Below are positions 43,801 to 52,034 of a stretch of DNA of 64,000 nt, in pieces (the stretch's first letter is position 1; each line of letters begins with the position of its first letter). The stretch lies in IMG/VR virus record IMGVR_UViG_3300023179_000026, positions 62,001 to 126,000 of that record. One strand, written 5' to 3'. The notes beneath the pieces are model-generated. The model did not search any database, had not been told where the DNA came from, and saw only the letters and a program-made list of their open reading frames with translations. The stretch is from a virus. The position numbers and the translations under genes were made by a program.

Positions 43801-45405
43801 ACCTGCACCACCTGCTGTTATAAACGAACCTGTTGTTGTTGAATTAGCTTGATCAATAGCTGATATTCTTACGTTACCGTTAGCTAAAATACCACCATCA
43901 GTGCGTATGCTATAATTACTTGTATTAATATTACCACTAAAGTTATTAGTTATTGTAATAACACCTGTGGTTGAAACTGCCACACATGGTGAACCACCAT
44001 TTGGAGCATTTGCACCGATAGTGACTTGTGCCACACCTAACATATCACCAACGTAAAGGTTAGCACCTATACCAACACCACCTGCAATTCTTACATCACC
44101 TGTATTTGTGTTTGATGAATTGTTTGCTGAGCCTACATACAAATTATTGCCAACACTTATACCACCAACTGTTCTGAATGAACCTGTGCTAGACTCAAAA
44201 CCAATAAGGACAGCAGAGTTGCTGCTTGTAGCCATTTCACCATTTGATGCTACCGTAAATGAAGCAAGACCACCGTTACCTGCTGAGTTACCAATTCCTA
44301 AACTATTTCCAAAAATGCCTGTACCAACATTTAACGACCCACCAATACCAACTCCACCTGTTACAACAATTGCTCCTGTAGTAGAATCAAATGAAGATGT
44401 TGTATTAAGTACTTGGAAATTGTTTGCTGTACTAGTTATAATAATTTGTGAACTATTTGCAACAGTGATTGCTGCATTTGTAAAATCTGTTGGTGTATTT
44501 AAAATTGAAAATAAACCATTTGCTGCATAAGTTAATGCGCCTGAGTTTGCGTTAGCTGTTGTTGCTCCTGCATTGGATTTGATTACTAAACCACGATCAA
44601 TACCACTGACTGTAATATTTCCTGTAATATTTCCAACAAATGTGCCACTAATATTTCCATTTGCAGTAATGTTGTTTGCTACAAGATTAGGAGTTAACAA
44701 ACTAAAATTTGCTGCGTCATATCGTAAGAAATCAGGGTCAGTAGTTAATACTTGAATACCTTGTGATGCCAAGTAAGGAACAGGACTTAAAGCATTGTAA
44801 ACAATACCACCTACATTACTATATGGTGTATCACGCAATGACACATTACCAACAACACGACCTGTTGGTGTAGTTTTAAAATGGTCTGCAACAATGTTAC
44901 CTGATGGAATACTATTTACAGTATTTGCCCCAATTACTACCAATGGTGGATTTAAATTAGAATAAAGTGAAGAACTGTTTCCAATCGTTGCTCTATTACT
45001 AACGGTCAAATTAGCTACATTAAAGTTTGCTAAGAAATTAGAATTAATATCAAGAATTACATCAGGAATCGACCCAGGATTACTCGCATTAATCGTAGCC
45101 ATAGTATTGCCATTAAACGTAAGTAATTGTGCACCCAAACTGCTTGGATTGGATGGATCACCTGCCTGAAAGGTAATCTTATAAATATTTGCGCTTACAT
45201 TAACATTACCTGATAGTTGTGTTGCAATCGTACCACTTGGGTTGGTAAGTGTAATACCCGCACCACCAACAAGTTGTGATACACCTGCTTGAGGTATATT
45301 GAATAGTTCGGTAAAATTTTCTTGGGTTGCAATAAATGCATCACGAATACTATTCGCATTACCATCATCAGGATAGGCACCGTAGTCAATATTTCGTTGA
45401 GCCAT
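40807..45405 (-). CDS. large repetitive tail-fibre protein with G2-peptidase-like C-terminus
   Basis: The 1532-residue protein begins QRNIDYGAYPDDGNANSIRD, a fibre N-terminus, followed by Asn/Ser/Gly-rich beta-repeats (TGAIVVTGGVGIGGSLNVGT type). About 14 units of roughly 35-43 residues occur, of the form TVNAFGAAxxINMGAANSTL with xRSNTxVGxxGQTT between. The C-terminus (LNATYADLAEYYESDDEYPS, VAGVVSTNPAYVMN, LQGRVPTKVRGPVKKGDLMV) resembles the G2-type autoprocessing or chaperone domain of phage fibres. It should bind the host surface. The low-complexity repeats generate spurious plus-strand open frames. A late-promoter box lies 25 bases upstream of the ATG. Confidence 0.75.
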   Translation of the reverse strand: MAQRNIDYGAYPDDGNANSIRDAFIATQENFTELFNIPQAGVSQLVGGAGITLTNPSGTIATQLSGNVNVSANIYKITFQAGDPSNPSSLGAQLLTFNGNTMATINASNPGSIPDVILDINSNFLANFNVANLTVSNRATIGNSSSLYSNLNPPLVVIGANTVNSIPSGNIVADHFKTTPTGRVVGNVSLRDTPYSNVGGIVYNALSPVPYLASQGIQVLTTDPDFLRYDAANFSLLTPNLVANNITANGNISGTFVGNITGNITVSGIDRGLVIKSNAGATTANANSGALTYAANGLFSILNTPTDFTNAAITVANSSQIIITSTANNFQVLNTTSSFDSTTGAIVVTGGVGIGGSLNVGTGIFGNSLGIGNSAGNGGLASFTVASNGEMATSSNSAVLIGFESSTGSFRTVGGISVGNNLYVGSANNSSNTNTGDVRIAGGVGIGANLYVGDMLGVAQVTIGANAPNGGSPCVAVSTTGVITITNNFSGNINTSNYSIRTDGGILANGNVRISAIDQANSTTTGSFITAGGAGIGGNLYVGGNTVYTSITGTFAINSIQGSANSANGAFTVAGGAGIGERLHVGSSVAANSLYIGNNAGGNGFANAVVSISPTGVIETTSNSTSLFPNNASTLNFALGSSSLTIGATTGNTQIRTPNIIGYPLNSTQSLFDSATTSTMNFAGNSSTIRIGANSGTLTLQNPTIVGTSSTQNVFNTVTTFVNAFGAASLINMGASNATMILSASNVVGSAGQTTQLLFDSVATTVNAFGAASSINMGAANSTLMLRSNTIVGDSGQTSLSLFNTIANTVNAFGQANTLNIGAANSTLTLRSNTVVGAAGQTTQNLYDTVTATMNFAGNATSINLGASVDPNVTIGNGGGTGVVLIRGTQNATNNSYLSGALQVAGGGGFAKDVFIGGNLYLVGNSSNGTISNTIITITNTSDSANSVDTSASFSTAGGVSIAKSLNVGSNVRANYLGVGSNAGGVGSGESIALFGDSTQSNIETTAATFNIVNDTAGIVNLGGQATTLNIGQNSAGSKMLIRNPAVYGANTLQQLYDNVATTMFFARSASTLTMGATSGTATIQNPTLIGTQTTQNLYNTTAVTLNIGGESTSINLGNVSGTMTLRNPIIVGSQITQNLFNTVATTINFGNAATAINVGANTGTVTISNPTVVGTETGINLWNTTSTTVNAFGAATTIEIGAATGNTNINHNLDVDGNVNIDGGSLTVSTANFNIANTTATTIYFGGQATNVFIGASTGNTTVNNNLVLGADLDVVGGDITTNQTSFNVINTNATTVNAFGAATTLVLGSTSGTANIRNATVNMPGNLNVTQLATFSANANVTGNLNVTANANVTANVNAGNVNSNGQLGGASATLYGTTLTTGGSGTAGTITGNWSLSGGSKLNATYADLAEYYESDDEYPSGTVLLFDGDKEVTLSYEYDSTKVAGVVSTNPAYVMNATLEAPHTVMLALQGRVPTKVRGPVKKGDLMVSAPNGFAAANNQARAGTIIGKALQNFDGDKGVIEIVIGKM
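41440..43540 (-). repeat. degenerate tandem repeats in the fibre gene
   Basis: Within the fibre gene, units encoding a [TV]NAFGxAxxINxGAxxxT beta-turn motif recur at roughly 100-140-base spacing. Near-identical copies cluster at 42.8-43.4 kb, with a more diverged block at 41.4-42.3 kb. Such repeats commonly recombine and change fibre length. Confidence 0.7.
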
Positions 45406-45430
45406 TTGTATAGAATTCCATTAATATTTG

Positions 45431-45438
45431 TATTTATC
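45431..45438 (-). promoter_or_regulatory. late-promoter-like motif for the large fibre gene
   Basis: The minus strand reads GATAAATACAAAT, a 7/8 match to TATAAATA, 25 bases upstream of the ATG at 45405. Confidence 0.55.
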
Positions 45439-45457
45439 AGAACATAAGTATAAAAAA

Positions 45458-45482
45458 ATCCCAACAGGGTTAGTGTTGGGAT
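45458..45482 (-). terminator. rho-independent terminator after the 1126-aa protein gene
   Basis: A 9-bp stem ATCCCAACA / TGTTGGGAT has a 7-base loop and a seven-T tract directly after it on the minus strand, 27 bases past the stop at 45510. It insulates the fibre gene and its own promoter. Confidence 0.85.
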
Positions 45483-45509
45483 TATAAGTTGCAGTCTTAT
45501 TGAAGCTGC

Positions 45510-48500
45510 TTACTTAATACCTGCTAATTTTAACCAACCATCAAGACTTTCACTTTCTACCACAGGACGTACTTGTGTTTTAGGAAGTGTAGTGTTATCA
45601 ACTTTAGGACCATTTAATCCACCACTTAAAGCTTGTAACATATAATTCATTTCTGTTTGGAATTCTTCATCACTTAATTTATTCTGTGGTGAATTTGCCC
45701 ATTCATCAACTTTTTTCTTATCTTTTTTATCATCGTACTCAATATCTTTGGTTACTTTTTTACCTGCTTTTTCAGCTTTGGCATCATCTTTACCTTTATG
45801 ACCTTCATCATACTCGATATCTTTAGTTACTTTTTTACCTGCCTTTTCTGCATGTTCATCTTTTTCAGCAGTAGATTCTTCAGCAATCATTGCTAATTTT
45901 TTGAACAATCCCTCAAAAGTGTAACCTTCTTCATCTAACTTATCATGTTGAGCACGAATTTTAGCCATTTCTTCTTTGCTCGCACCATCACGACCTGCTT
46001 GTTGAAGTGCTTTCATACCTTCTTCACCATATTTCTTTTTACCAAGATATGCTTGTAGCGCACTTTCTTCAACTTCATCTTCGTGCATGGCTTCCATGTA
46101 ACCGCATTCATTGCACTCATGTGCTGATTCTTCCATAGGTGAACCACACTCCATACAAGACTTTTCTTCAAATGTTGCAGGTTGATCTAATGCTTCTTCG
46201 GGTACATATGATGCTGCTAAACCTGCATCACGCATCGCTTCAGATCTTTCATCTTTTTCACCTGCTACATCTGTAGGATCATCTGCATCATAAGAATCTT
46301 CTTTGATATCTTCGTCATCGTCATCTTTATCTTCAGATCCACCATAATGCTTACCTGCATGATGTTTTGTTACACCATCTTTGCGCTCAATACGACCACC
46401 TGTTGATGATTTTTCTGAATGATCTTTATGATCCTCATCATCAGCTTCTTCAACTTGTTTTTTATAACCCATTGCTTCATATTTTTTAATTACATCAGGC
46501 TCATCTCGTACTACAATTTCTTTACCTGATGTTTTATGAACCATCATACATCTACCACCTGTATCGGGTTTAGCTCCCATATCGTCAGATTCTTTTTGAA
46601 CCTTTTCCATATCACCGTCACCATCTAGATCTGCTTCTTCTTTGCCTTGTTCTCTAGCTTTAAGCAAATTATATGTAAAACGATTACCTTCTTCTACTTC
46701 AGCTTCATCCATTTTGTTAGCCATTGGACTCATACGAGCATCTCCTGGGCTAGCGGTTTGTGTTTGACCTTCGTCACAACTAGCTGCCTCAACAGGTGTA
46801 CCAATCATTTTTTTCAAGAATGATAGATCTGTATCACCGCTATCATCATGCTCATGACCACCTAATTGACCTAATACTTCATCTTGCCCTGTTACTTCAG
46901 GCTCATCACTATGTATTTCACTTGCACCACCATGACCAATACCTGCATTGCGTAGTAATTCCATCATAGATTTAGCGTCCTCTCCTGATGCACTTACGCT
47001 AACGCTATCTTCTGCACCCATTGGACCACCTGTAGAAGTGGTAACAGTTAATCCTTCATTCAAAAGTGAATCTAATTGTGACTGCCAACTTTCTTCTACT
47101 TTACCAAATTTTTTACCTTTATGTTTTGAACGAATTGCAAACTCAATTTGGTTTTGTTTTTTATACTCAGGTGACCCTTCTTTATGTGGTCCTGATTTCT
47201 TTAACTTTGATAACATGCTTTCTAACTCATCAATAGTTTTATCAGCATATTCACCTGTTTTTTCAATCTTTGCATCACCTGCCCATTTTTCATCAAGGCG
47301 ATCACCCTTATTAAAGTAGCTTACTACATCATCTAATTCATTGAATGCTTTATCGCCTTTAACGCCTGGGATTTTGAACCAAAAAGAATTTGATGGAAAA
47401 TGATACATACCTTTAGCAACTACTTCGCCATCTACTTTGACCACATAATCTGCAGGATGACCATCAATAAAACCTTGATGTATCTCTACATTTCCAATCT
47501 TTTTAAGAGGTTTATACATATGATCCTCTTTCAATGATTTAACTTCGTAGCCCATTTCTTTATATTTTTTTCTATTTTCAGGTGTATCTTTTATAACAAG
47601 TTCTTTACCTGAGGTTTTATGAGTTACTGTTACAGTTTTTTCTTTTTTAGTGATTGGTCCCATATCATCTGATTCATTAACTGCTTTATGTTCCACATCG
47701 GCTAAATGAGCATCAATTCCTGCAGTATTTTTCATACCCCAATATGCTGCTGCTTTTTTAGCTGCTTCATAACTTGAAGATGCTTTGCATTCATGCTTAC
47801 CTTTTTTAGCATTTACACATATATAAGAGCGTTCTTTACTATCACTTTCATACGTCATTGGACGTTGGGTTGTTTCAAAGGGAGTTTTTCTCATACTTGG
47901 TTCCAATTCTAATTGTTTGTTTAATTCACGATTTGCTTGTTGCTGTGGCACCAAGTCTACTGTACGTGATGCCCCTACAGTATCTAATGTAGCAGGTTGA
48001 CGCATACTTGGGGGAAGATCGTATTCCTTTTTTTCTTCACTAACATATCCTGTATCCTCCATATAACATTCTTCAACATACTTTCGTAATTCTTCGAGCG
48101 GACCATGCCATATTTTACGTGGAATACGACCTTCTTTATAATAATGGTCACATAGAGCCTCATAAAATCCTTCATCCATTGCCCAACCTTCTTGACACAT
48201 TTTGTGCTCATGTGGATAAGCTTCTAAAATTTCTTGTAACTTACCTTCCATGATAGGTTGTTTATCAGCATCAGCACTTTCATACATACTTTCATCTTTC
48301 TTATGCTTTTTGTTATATTCATCCCATGCAGTAGCATAAAGAACACCTTCCCAACGATTACCATATTGTTTTTTGAATGCTTCTTTTCTACCTTTAATCC
48401 AATCTTCCATGCCTGGAGGGGCAACTTCTTCTAAGTTTTCCTCACCTAATGCAGTAACTTCTTTATTCTTTACTGCTTTATCTAATGCAGCTTTTAATGG

Positions 48501-48890
48501 ATCATTGGGATCCTTAAAATCTATTACTTTCATGCCAATAGCAGCATTACCCGCAGGACGTGATGTTGCTGATGGTTGTGCTGCTGCACCAATTGAAGGC
48601 ACTGCTACTTGACTTTGATCAAGTGCAACTTCATCAAGTTGTTTTTTAGTAGCTTCAATTTGTTCCATATATTCTTTAAGCTTATGTGATACACTTGTTT
48701 TACCAACTTCTTTAGCAGGTTTTTTACCAATCATATCTTGAATATCTGCACCACCACTTGTGTCTAACTCTTTAGATGGTTTATCATCTTTGTCATCATC
48801 TTTTTGTGCAGTACCACCATAGGCTTTACCCGCAACTTTGCGATTTTCTTCCAACTGTTCAAGTTGTGCAATAATTGTTTTTAAATCCAT
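45510..48890 (-). CDS. giant acidic/basic low-complexity protein, probable internal head protein
   Basis: The start at 48890 (MDLKTIIAQLEQLEENRK) follows AAGGAAAG and gives 1126 residues. The protein is a chain of repeats. A HKTSGKE[LI]V[IV][KR]D module occurs twice, near residues 417 and 783. AEKAGKKVTKDIEYD is duplicated near the C-terminus. A Cys4 zinc-ribbon-like segment is present (CMECGSPMEESAHECNEC). Charged linkers dominate. [LI]-x-E sites typical of T4 prohead protease targets recur (LNE, LKE, LDE). This suggests a head-internal protein processed and possibly injected (inference). A terminator follows it and the 205-residue protein precedes it. Confidence 0.6.
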   Translation of the reverse strand: MDLKTIIAQLEQLEENRKVAGKAYGGTAQKDDDKDDKPSKELDTSGGADIQDMIGKKPAKEVGKTSVSHKLKEYMEQIEATKKQLDEVALDQSQVAVPSIGAAAQPSATSRPAGNAAIGMKVIDFKDPNDPLKAALDKAVKNKEVTALGEENLEEVAPPGMEDWIKGRKEAFKKQYGNRWEGVLYATAWDEYNKKHKKDESMYESADADKQPIMEGKLQEILEAYPHEHKMCQEGWAMDEGFYEALCDHYYKEGRIPRKIWHGPLEELRKYVEECYMEDTGYVSEEKKEYDLPPSMRQPATLDTVGASRTVDLVPQQQANRELNKQLELEPSMRKTPFETTQRPMTYESDSKERSYICVNAKKGKHECKASSSYEAAKKAAAYWGMKNTAGIDAHLADVEHKAVNESDDMGPITKKEKTVTVTHKTSGKELVIKDTPENRKKYKEMGYEVKSLKEDHMYKPLKKIGNVEIHQGFIDGHPADYVVKVDGEVVAKGMYHFPSNSFWFKIPGVKGDKAFNELDDVVSYFNKGDRLDEKWAGDAKIEKTGEYADKTIDELESMLSKLKKSGPHKEGSPEYKKQNQIEFAIRSKHKGKKFGKVEESWQSQLDSLLNEGLTVTTSTGGPMGAEDSVSVSASGEDAKSMMELLRNAGIGHGGASEIHSDEPEVTGQDEVLGQLGGHEHDDSGDTDLSFLKKMIGTPVEAASCDEGQTQTASPGDARMSPMANKMDEAEVEEGNRFTYNLLKAREQGKEEADLDGDGDMEKVQKESDDMGAKPDTGGRCMMVHKTSGKEIVVRDEPDVIKKYEAMGYKKQVEEADDEDHKDHSEKSSTGGRIERKDGVTKHHAGKHYGGSEDKDDDDEDIKEDSYDADDPTDVAGEKDERSEAMRDAGLAASYVPEEALDQPATFEEKSCMECGSPMEESAHECNECGYMEAMHEDEVEESALQAYLGKKKYGEEGMKALQQAGRDGASKEEMAKIRAQHDKLDEEGYTFEGLFKKLAMIAEESTAEKDEHAEKAGKKVTKDIEYDEGHKGKDDAKAEKAGKKVTKDIEYDDKKDKKKVDEWANSPQNKLSDEEFQTEMNYMLQALSGGLNGPKVDNTTLPKTQVRPVVESESLDGWLKLAGIK

Positions 48891-48900
48891 AATACTTTCC

Positions 48901-49518
48901 TTATTTTCTCGCACCTGTTTCGGGTCTTGGTGGTCTTGTAATTGTAGTCATTGGACTCTTGTTACCCATAGTTGACATAAACTTTTTCTGATCAAACGGG
49001 TCAAAAGCAGGTTTAGTTTTATCACCTGCATATGGCATCTCTATTTTGTCTTTTTGTTCAGCAGCACGAATACGTGACATATATTGTTCTCCATACTCCT
49101 TACTAGCTTCTTTACCATCATCTTCTAATTCAGTATGATCTAATACAGGACTATGCTCCATTTGATTAGCATATTGCTCAGCTTCATGTGTTACACTGTC
49201 ATCGTATCCTGCTTGTATCATACGAACCATGTTTTCATCATAATTTAACAAACGTGCAACTTGCTTGACCATTGGCTCAGTGCATGGATATCTAAATTCA
49301 ACATCAATAATCCATACTGATTGATTCTTTAATTGTGGAAATCCATAGGGATCTTTTTGTATAGGTGTACTTTTTGGTTCGCTCATTTTTACAGGATCAA
49401 ATTTCTGCAAATTGTACATAAAAAGGTCTAACCAATTTCTGTCACAATCCCCTGCAACTTTGATCTTGTAATTATAAGTGCGTACACTTTCAGCTAAATA
49501 TTGACGAAAAGTTTTCAT
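48901..49518 (-). CDS. protein with T4 IPIII-like capsid-targeting leader, 205 aa
   Basis: The leader MKTFRQYLAESV is strikingly close to the T4 internal-protein leader as I remember it (MKTYQEFIAEA): nine of the first eleven positions are identical or similar. In T4 this leader sends IPI-IPIII into the prohead and is cut after AE by gp21. The rest contains CDRNWLDLFMYNLQKFDPVK and FRYPCTEPMVKQVARLLNYD, then a charged helix and a Pro/Arg tail. It is therefore a likely internal protein. It lies downstream of gp16 and has its own late-promoter-like box. Confidence 0.7.
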   Translation of the reverse strand: MKTFRQYLAESVRTYNYKIKVAGDCDRNWLDLFMYNLQKFDPVKMSEPKSTPIQKDPYGFPQLKNQSVWIIDVEFRYPCTEPMVKQVARLLNYDENMVRMIQAGYDDSVTHEAEQYANQMEHSPVLDHTELEDDGKEASKEYGEQYMSRIRAAEQKDKIEMPYAGDKTKPAFDPFDQKKFMSTMGNKSPMTTITRPPRPETGARK

Positions 49519-49538
49519 AAACTATATTCCTGTTAAAT

Positions 49539-49546
49539 TATTTATC
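49539..49546 (-). promoter_or_regulatory. late-promoter-like motif for the 205-aa leader protein
   Basis: The minus strand reads GATAAATAATTT, adjacent to the gp16 stop and 20 bases before the ATG at 49518. A CAGGAATATA site follows it. Confidence 0.5.
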
Positions 49547-50062
49547 TTAATTACTTTTTTTATCTTGTTGATTTTTCTCTATCAACGTTTTCAGTAATTC
49601 ATTACGATCTAATATTCTACCCTCACCTAGATCTTCTTTTTTGCTTTCTTCTTTTGCAGTTGTAACGCTTAGTTTACGATCAAGTTCAGCTTTTTTAAGT
49701 TGTAAATCAATCATTTTTAGTTTTTTATTAAGCTTAGCAGTCTTTGCTGTGATAGCATGCCCTAACATAGAACTAGCAACAGCAAAAATTTCAGCACTAA
49801 ATCTACTGTCAACTTGCATACCTAAGTTGCTTAAATCATGAAAACTTTCTACTGCTAATTTTGATATTTCATCTAGTTCACCATCACTTGATTCTAATCC
49901 ACGTACTTGAGGCAATGCTGCTTCTACCTTTTCAATGGTGTTTAACGTATCTTCAGAAATTAATTCAGTAGGCACAATTTTAGTATGTTTAATATCAGGT
50001 TCAGACTCAGATGGTTTTTCCTCTAAATCTAATTCAAATAAATCAATAAGGCTTTTAGTAAT
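49547..50062 (-). CDS. 16: terminase small subunit (gp16-like), probable ATT start codon
   Basis: The C-terminal region (FHDLSNLGMQVDSRFSAEIF, SSMLGHAITAKTAKLNKKLK) matches the coiled-coil packaging subunit gp16. A GTG at 49975 gives only 142 residues and has no ribosome-binding site. Reading upstream, the frame is open for 29 further codons (TKSLIDLFELDLEEKPSESE...). It begins at ATT (50060-50062), with GGAG exactly 7 bases before it. The added text resembles the LDINKLLDI start of T4 gp16 and gives 171 residues (T4: 164). No ATG exists in this interval. gp17 is not in the window. gp4 is the next upstream gene. Confidence 0.8.
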   Translation of the reverse strand: MTKSLIDLFELDLEEKPSESEPDIKHTKIVPTELISEDTLNTIEKVEAALPQVRGLESSDGELDEISKLAVESFHDLSNLGMQVDSRFSAEIFAVASSMLGHAITAKTAKLNKKLKMIDLQLKKAELDRKLSVTTAKEESKKEDLGEGRILDRNELLKTLIEKNQQDKKSN

Positions 50063-50097
50063 TTTAATTCTCCAAATCTAAAAATATTTAGTTATAA

Positions 50098-50529
50098 TTA
50101 CTTTGAACCGTTATGAAATATTTCAGATTCAGTGACTACTCTAAATTTTAGACCTTTGCTTTTACACCAAGCATTTGCTGCTTGCCACTTAGCATGATTT
50201 AATGCTACTGCTAATTTGTCTTTTCTTGTTTTTGCTTCTGTTAAATAAGCTTGTTTTTTCGGCTTAATTTCAACAACTTCGCCAATCGTTTTACCATGTT
50301 TATTCTTATAAACAATAAAAACATCAGGTACATAAATGGTTTGTTTACCTGTTAATGGGTTACGGTATGGTATATGTATGGCTTCACTTGCCCATTGTAT
50401 TACTGCGGGGTTATTATCACAAAACATAAAGAAAGTCATTTCCCATCCACTTCTATATTTTGGTTTACCATTACCAACATACTTTTGTGGATTTCTTACT
50501 TCATAAATGCCTTGTGCATATCTTGACAT
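50098..50529 (-). CDS. 4: head completion protein (gp4-like, nuclease fold)
   Basis: The 143-residue protein matches T4 gp4, needed to finish heads after packaging. Legible family text: YRSGWEMTFFMFCDNNPAVI, QWASEAIHIPYRNPLTGK, YVPDVFIVYKNKHG and EVVEIKPKKQAYL. PD...E-x-K is a PD-(D/E)xK-type metal site (D in YVPDVF, E-x-K in EIKPKK). It lies between a conserved structural unknown and gp16. Confidence 0.87.
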   Translation of the reverse strand: MSRYAQGIYEVRNPQKYVGNGKPKYRSGWEMTFFMFCDNNPAVIQWASEAIHIPYRNPLTGKQTIYVPDVFIVYKNKHGKTIGEVVEIKPKKQAYLTEAKTRKDKLAVALNHAKWQAANAWCKSKGLKFRVVTESEIFHNGSK

Positions 50530-50532
50530 ACT

Positions 50533-50901
50533 CTACTGAACAACATTGCGTTGTACTGATTCTACAGGTGCTAATACATTATTATACCCAAACATAACTG
50601 ACTTATGTTCACTAATACTGTTTAAATAATATGCCATAGTCAAATTAATTTGCATCGTATTCGTGGCATTTTTAAAACTATCAAGTAATGTTAAAACATT
50701 TACACCTGTTAAAGTTGCTACTCTGAATAAGTTTACAGTAAATGCTTCAGATGTTTGCTGATTATCAGTATATTGATTAAAAAAAGAATTTACAATTTCA
50801 TATTGACCTGCAGGTGGTTCAATTTGAATATCATAAAAAGCATCATAGATTGCGGTTGTTGGATCTTGATTTTTTTGTTGTGAAGTAACGGTAATAGCCA
50901 T
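50533..50901 (-). CDS. conserved structural-type protein, 122 aa
   Basis: It starts AITVTSQQKNQDPTTAIYDA. The protein has a central helix-strand arrangement (YEIVNSFFNQYTDNQQTSEA; LLDSFKNATNTMQINLTMAY). It lies between the tube-like protein and gp4, a place held by virion genes in marine T4-like phages. The exact counterpart in T4 is not identified. A late-promoter-like CATAAATA overlaps the preceding stop, with only 7 bases to the ATG. Confidence 0.6.
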   Translation of the reverse strand: MAITVTSQQKNQDPTTAIYDAFYDIQIEPPAGQYEIVNSFFNQYTDNQQTSEAFTVNLFRVATLTGVNVLTLLDSFKNATNTMQINLTMAYYLNSISEHKSVMFGYNNVLAPVESVQRNVVQ

Positions 50902-50908
50902 AATTTAC

Positions 50909-50916
50909 TATTTATG
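50909..50916 (-). promoter_or_regulatory. late-promoter-like motif for the 122-aa structural gene
   Basis: The minus strand reads CATAAATAGTAAATTATGG. The box is 7 bases from the ATG and overlaps the upstream gene's stop, so the leader would be almost absent. Confidence 0.4.
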
Positions 50917-52021
50917 CACCAGGCGGTATCCCAGGAGGACTTGTCGGTGTTGTTACATTATTTGAACCCGATATAACTTGATTATTACTTGGTTTAAATG
51001 TTGGGAACTTAAAGTTTGCTGCTGTTGCTACTGCTAATTGACCAACACCTTCAGTTAATTCTGCTTTTGCTGCTGCCTTCAATCCTGATTTTGTTAGATT
51101 CTTTGAAGCTGTAATGCCTTTTATAGCTGCACCTATAAAATTACCTGCGCTTAAATCTTGTTGTATACCTAATGCTGCATCAATTAAACCACCTTGACCC
51201 ATAATAGTATTACGTGTACCTGCTTTAGTAATTGGGCTTTTCTCCAAATCATAATGTGATGCCTGTCCAAAACCTTGTACAATTTGATCAGGTGTATTAC
51301 CATTTAATGCACCATCATAATACTTTACATACTCATATCGAATTGACATACGATTTTCCATTGTAGAACTAGTTTGATAATAATCATATGTATCATGTTG
51401 CCATGAATCAATAATTGGATTGACTAATTGATACAATGCAAAATTGTGTTGGTTAAAACCGTAAATATTTATATTTCTAAAAAATGGAACTTTACCTGTT
51501 GCTAAAGATACAGTTTGTGGAGTAGGATTAAGTTCTACGCCTGTATATCCCCACTGATCAGGTGGCAATTCAGGTAGATATTGATTAGCTGTACTAGCTG
51601 CACTATTGTTTTCGTTGTTAGGATCACCAATATTGTAGCTATAGTAAGCATACCATAATTTACGAATTAAGTTTGTGTTATCATCATGGAATGTTATTTG
51701 TACGGGATCATATTTGATTTTTGTTTGCACAAAACGATGATGGTTATACTGATTTAAATCATGTAAATCAAATGAATATTTTGGCAAGTCTACACTTTTT
51801 ACCGCTAATCCAAAGTTTTTATCAGTAGGGAACAGTTGAGATTGATTAACAAATTGTTCGTTAATATCAAAGTATACATGAAATAGCCACTTAAACTTTG
51901 GTGAATAACCAAACCCATTTGTAATAAATGTTTTTGAAGCGTGTTGGTAATCTTTTAAAAATTTGCGACCGAAGAGTTCTTCAGTCGCACCTGCCAACAC
52001 TTGTTGGAAAAAACCTGCCAT
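50912..52021 (-). CDS. tail-tube-like baseplate protein (gp54/gp19 superfamily)
   Basis: The 369-residue protein has tube-fold text: FKWLFHVYFDINEQFV, LAVKSVDLPKYSFDLHDLNQ, YDPVQITFHDDNTNLIRKLW and YYSYNIGDPN. The middle resembles T4 gp54 (SVKMPENRLSYET..NYNSP..DPLVISF), the cap and initiator of the tail tube. The C-terminus is Gly/Ala/Pro-rich. It directly follows gp19 on the same transcript. It could also be the gp48 counterpart. Confidence 0.6.
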   Translation of the reverse strand: MAGFFQQVLAGATEELFGRKFLKDYQHASKTFITNGFGYSPKFKWLFHVYFDINEQFVNQSQLFPTDKNFGLAVKSVDLPKYSFDLHDLNQYNHHRFVQTKIKYDPVQITFHDDNTNLIRKLWYAYYSYNIGDPNNENNSAASTANQYLPELPPDQWGYTGVELNPTPQTVSLATGKVPFFRNINIYGFNQHNFALYQLVNPIIDSWQHDTYDYYQTSSTMENRMSIRYEYVKYYDGALNGNTPDQIVQGFGQASHYDLEKSPITKAGTRNTIMGQGGLIDAALGIQQDLSAGNFIGAAIKGITASKNLTKSGLKAAAKAELTEGVGQLAVATAANFKFPTFKPSNNQVISGSNNVTTPTSPPGIPPGA

Positions 52022-52034
52022 AAAATTATACTAA

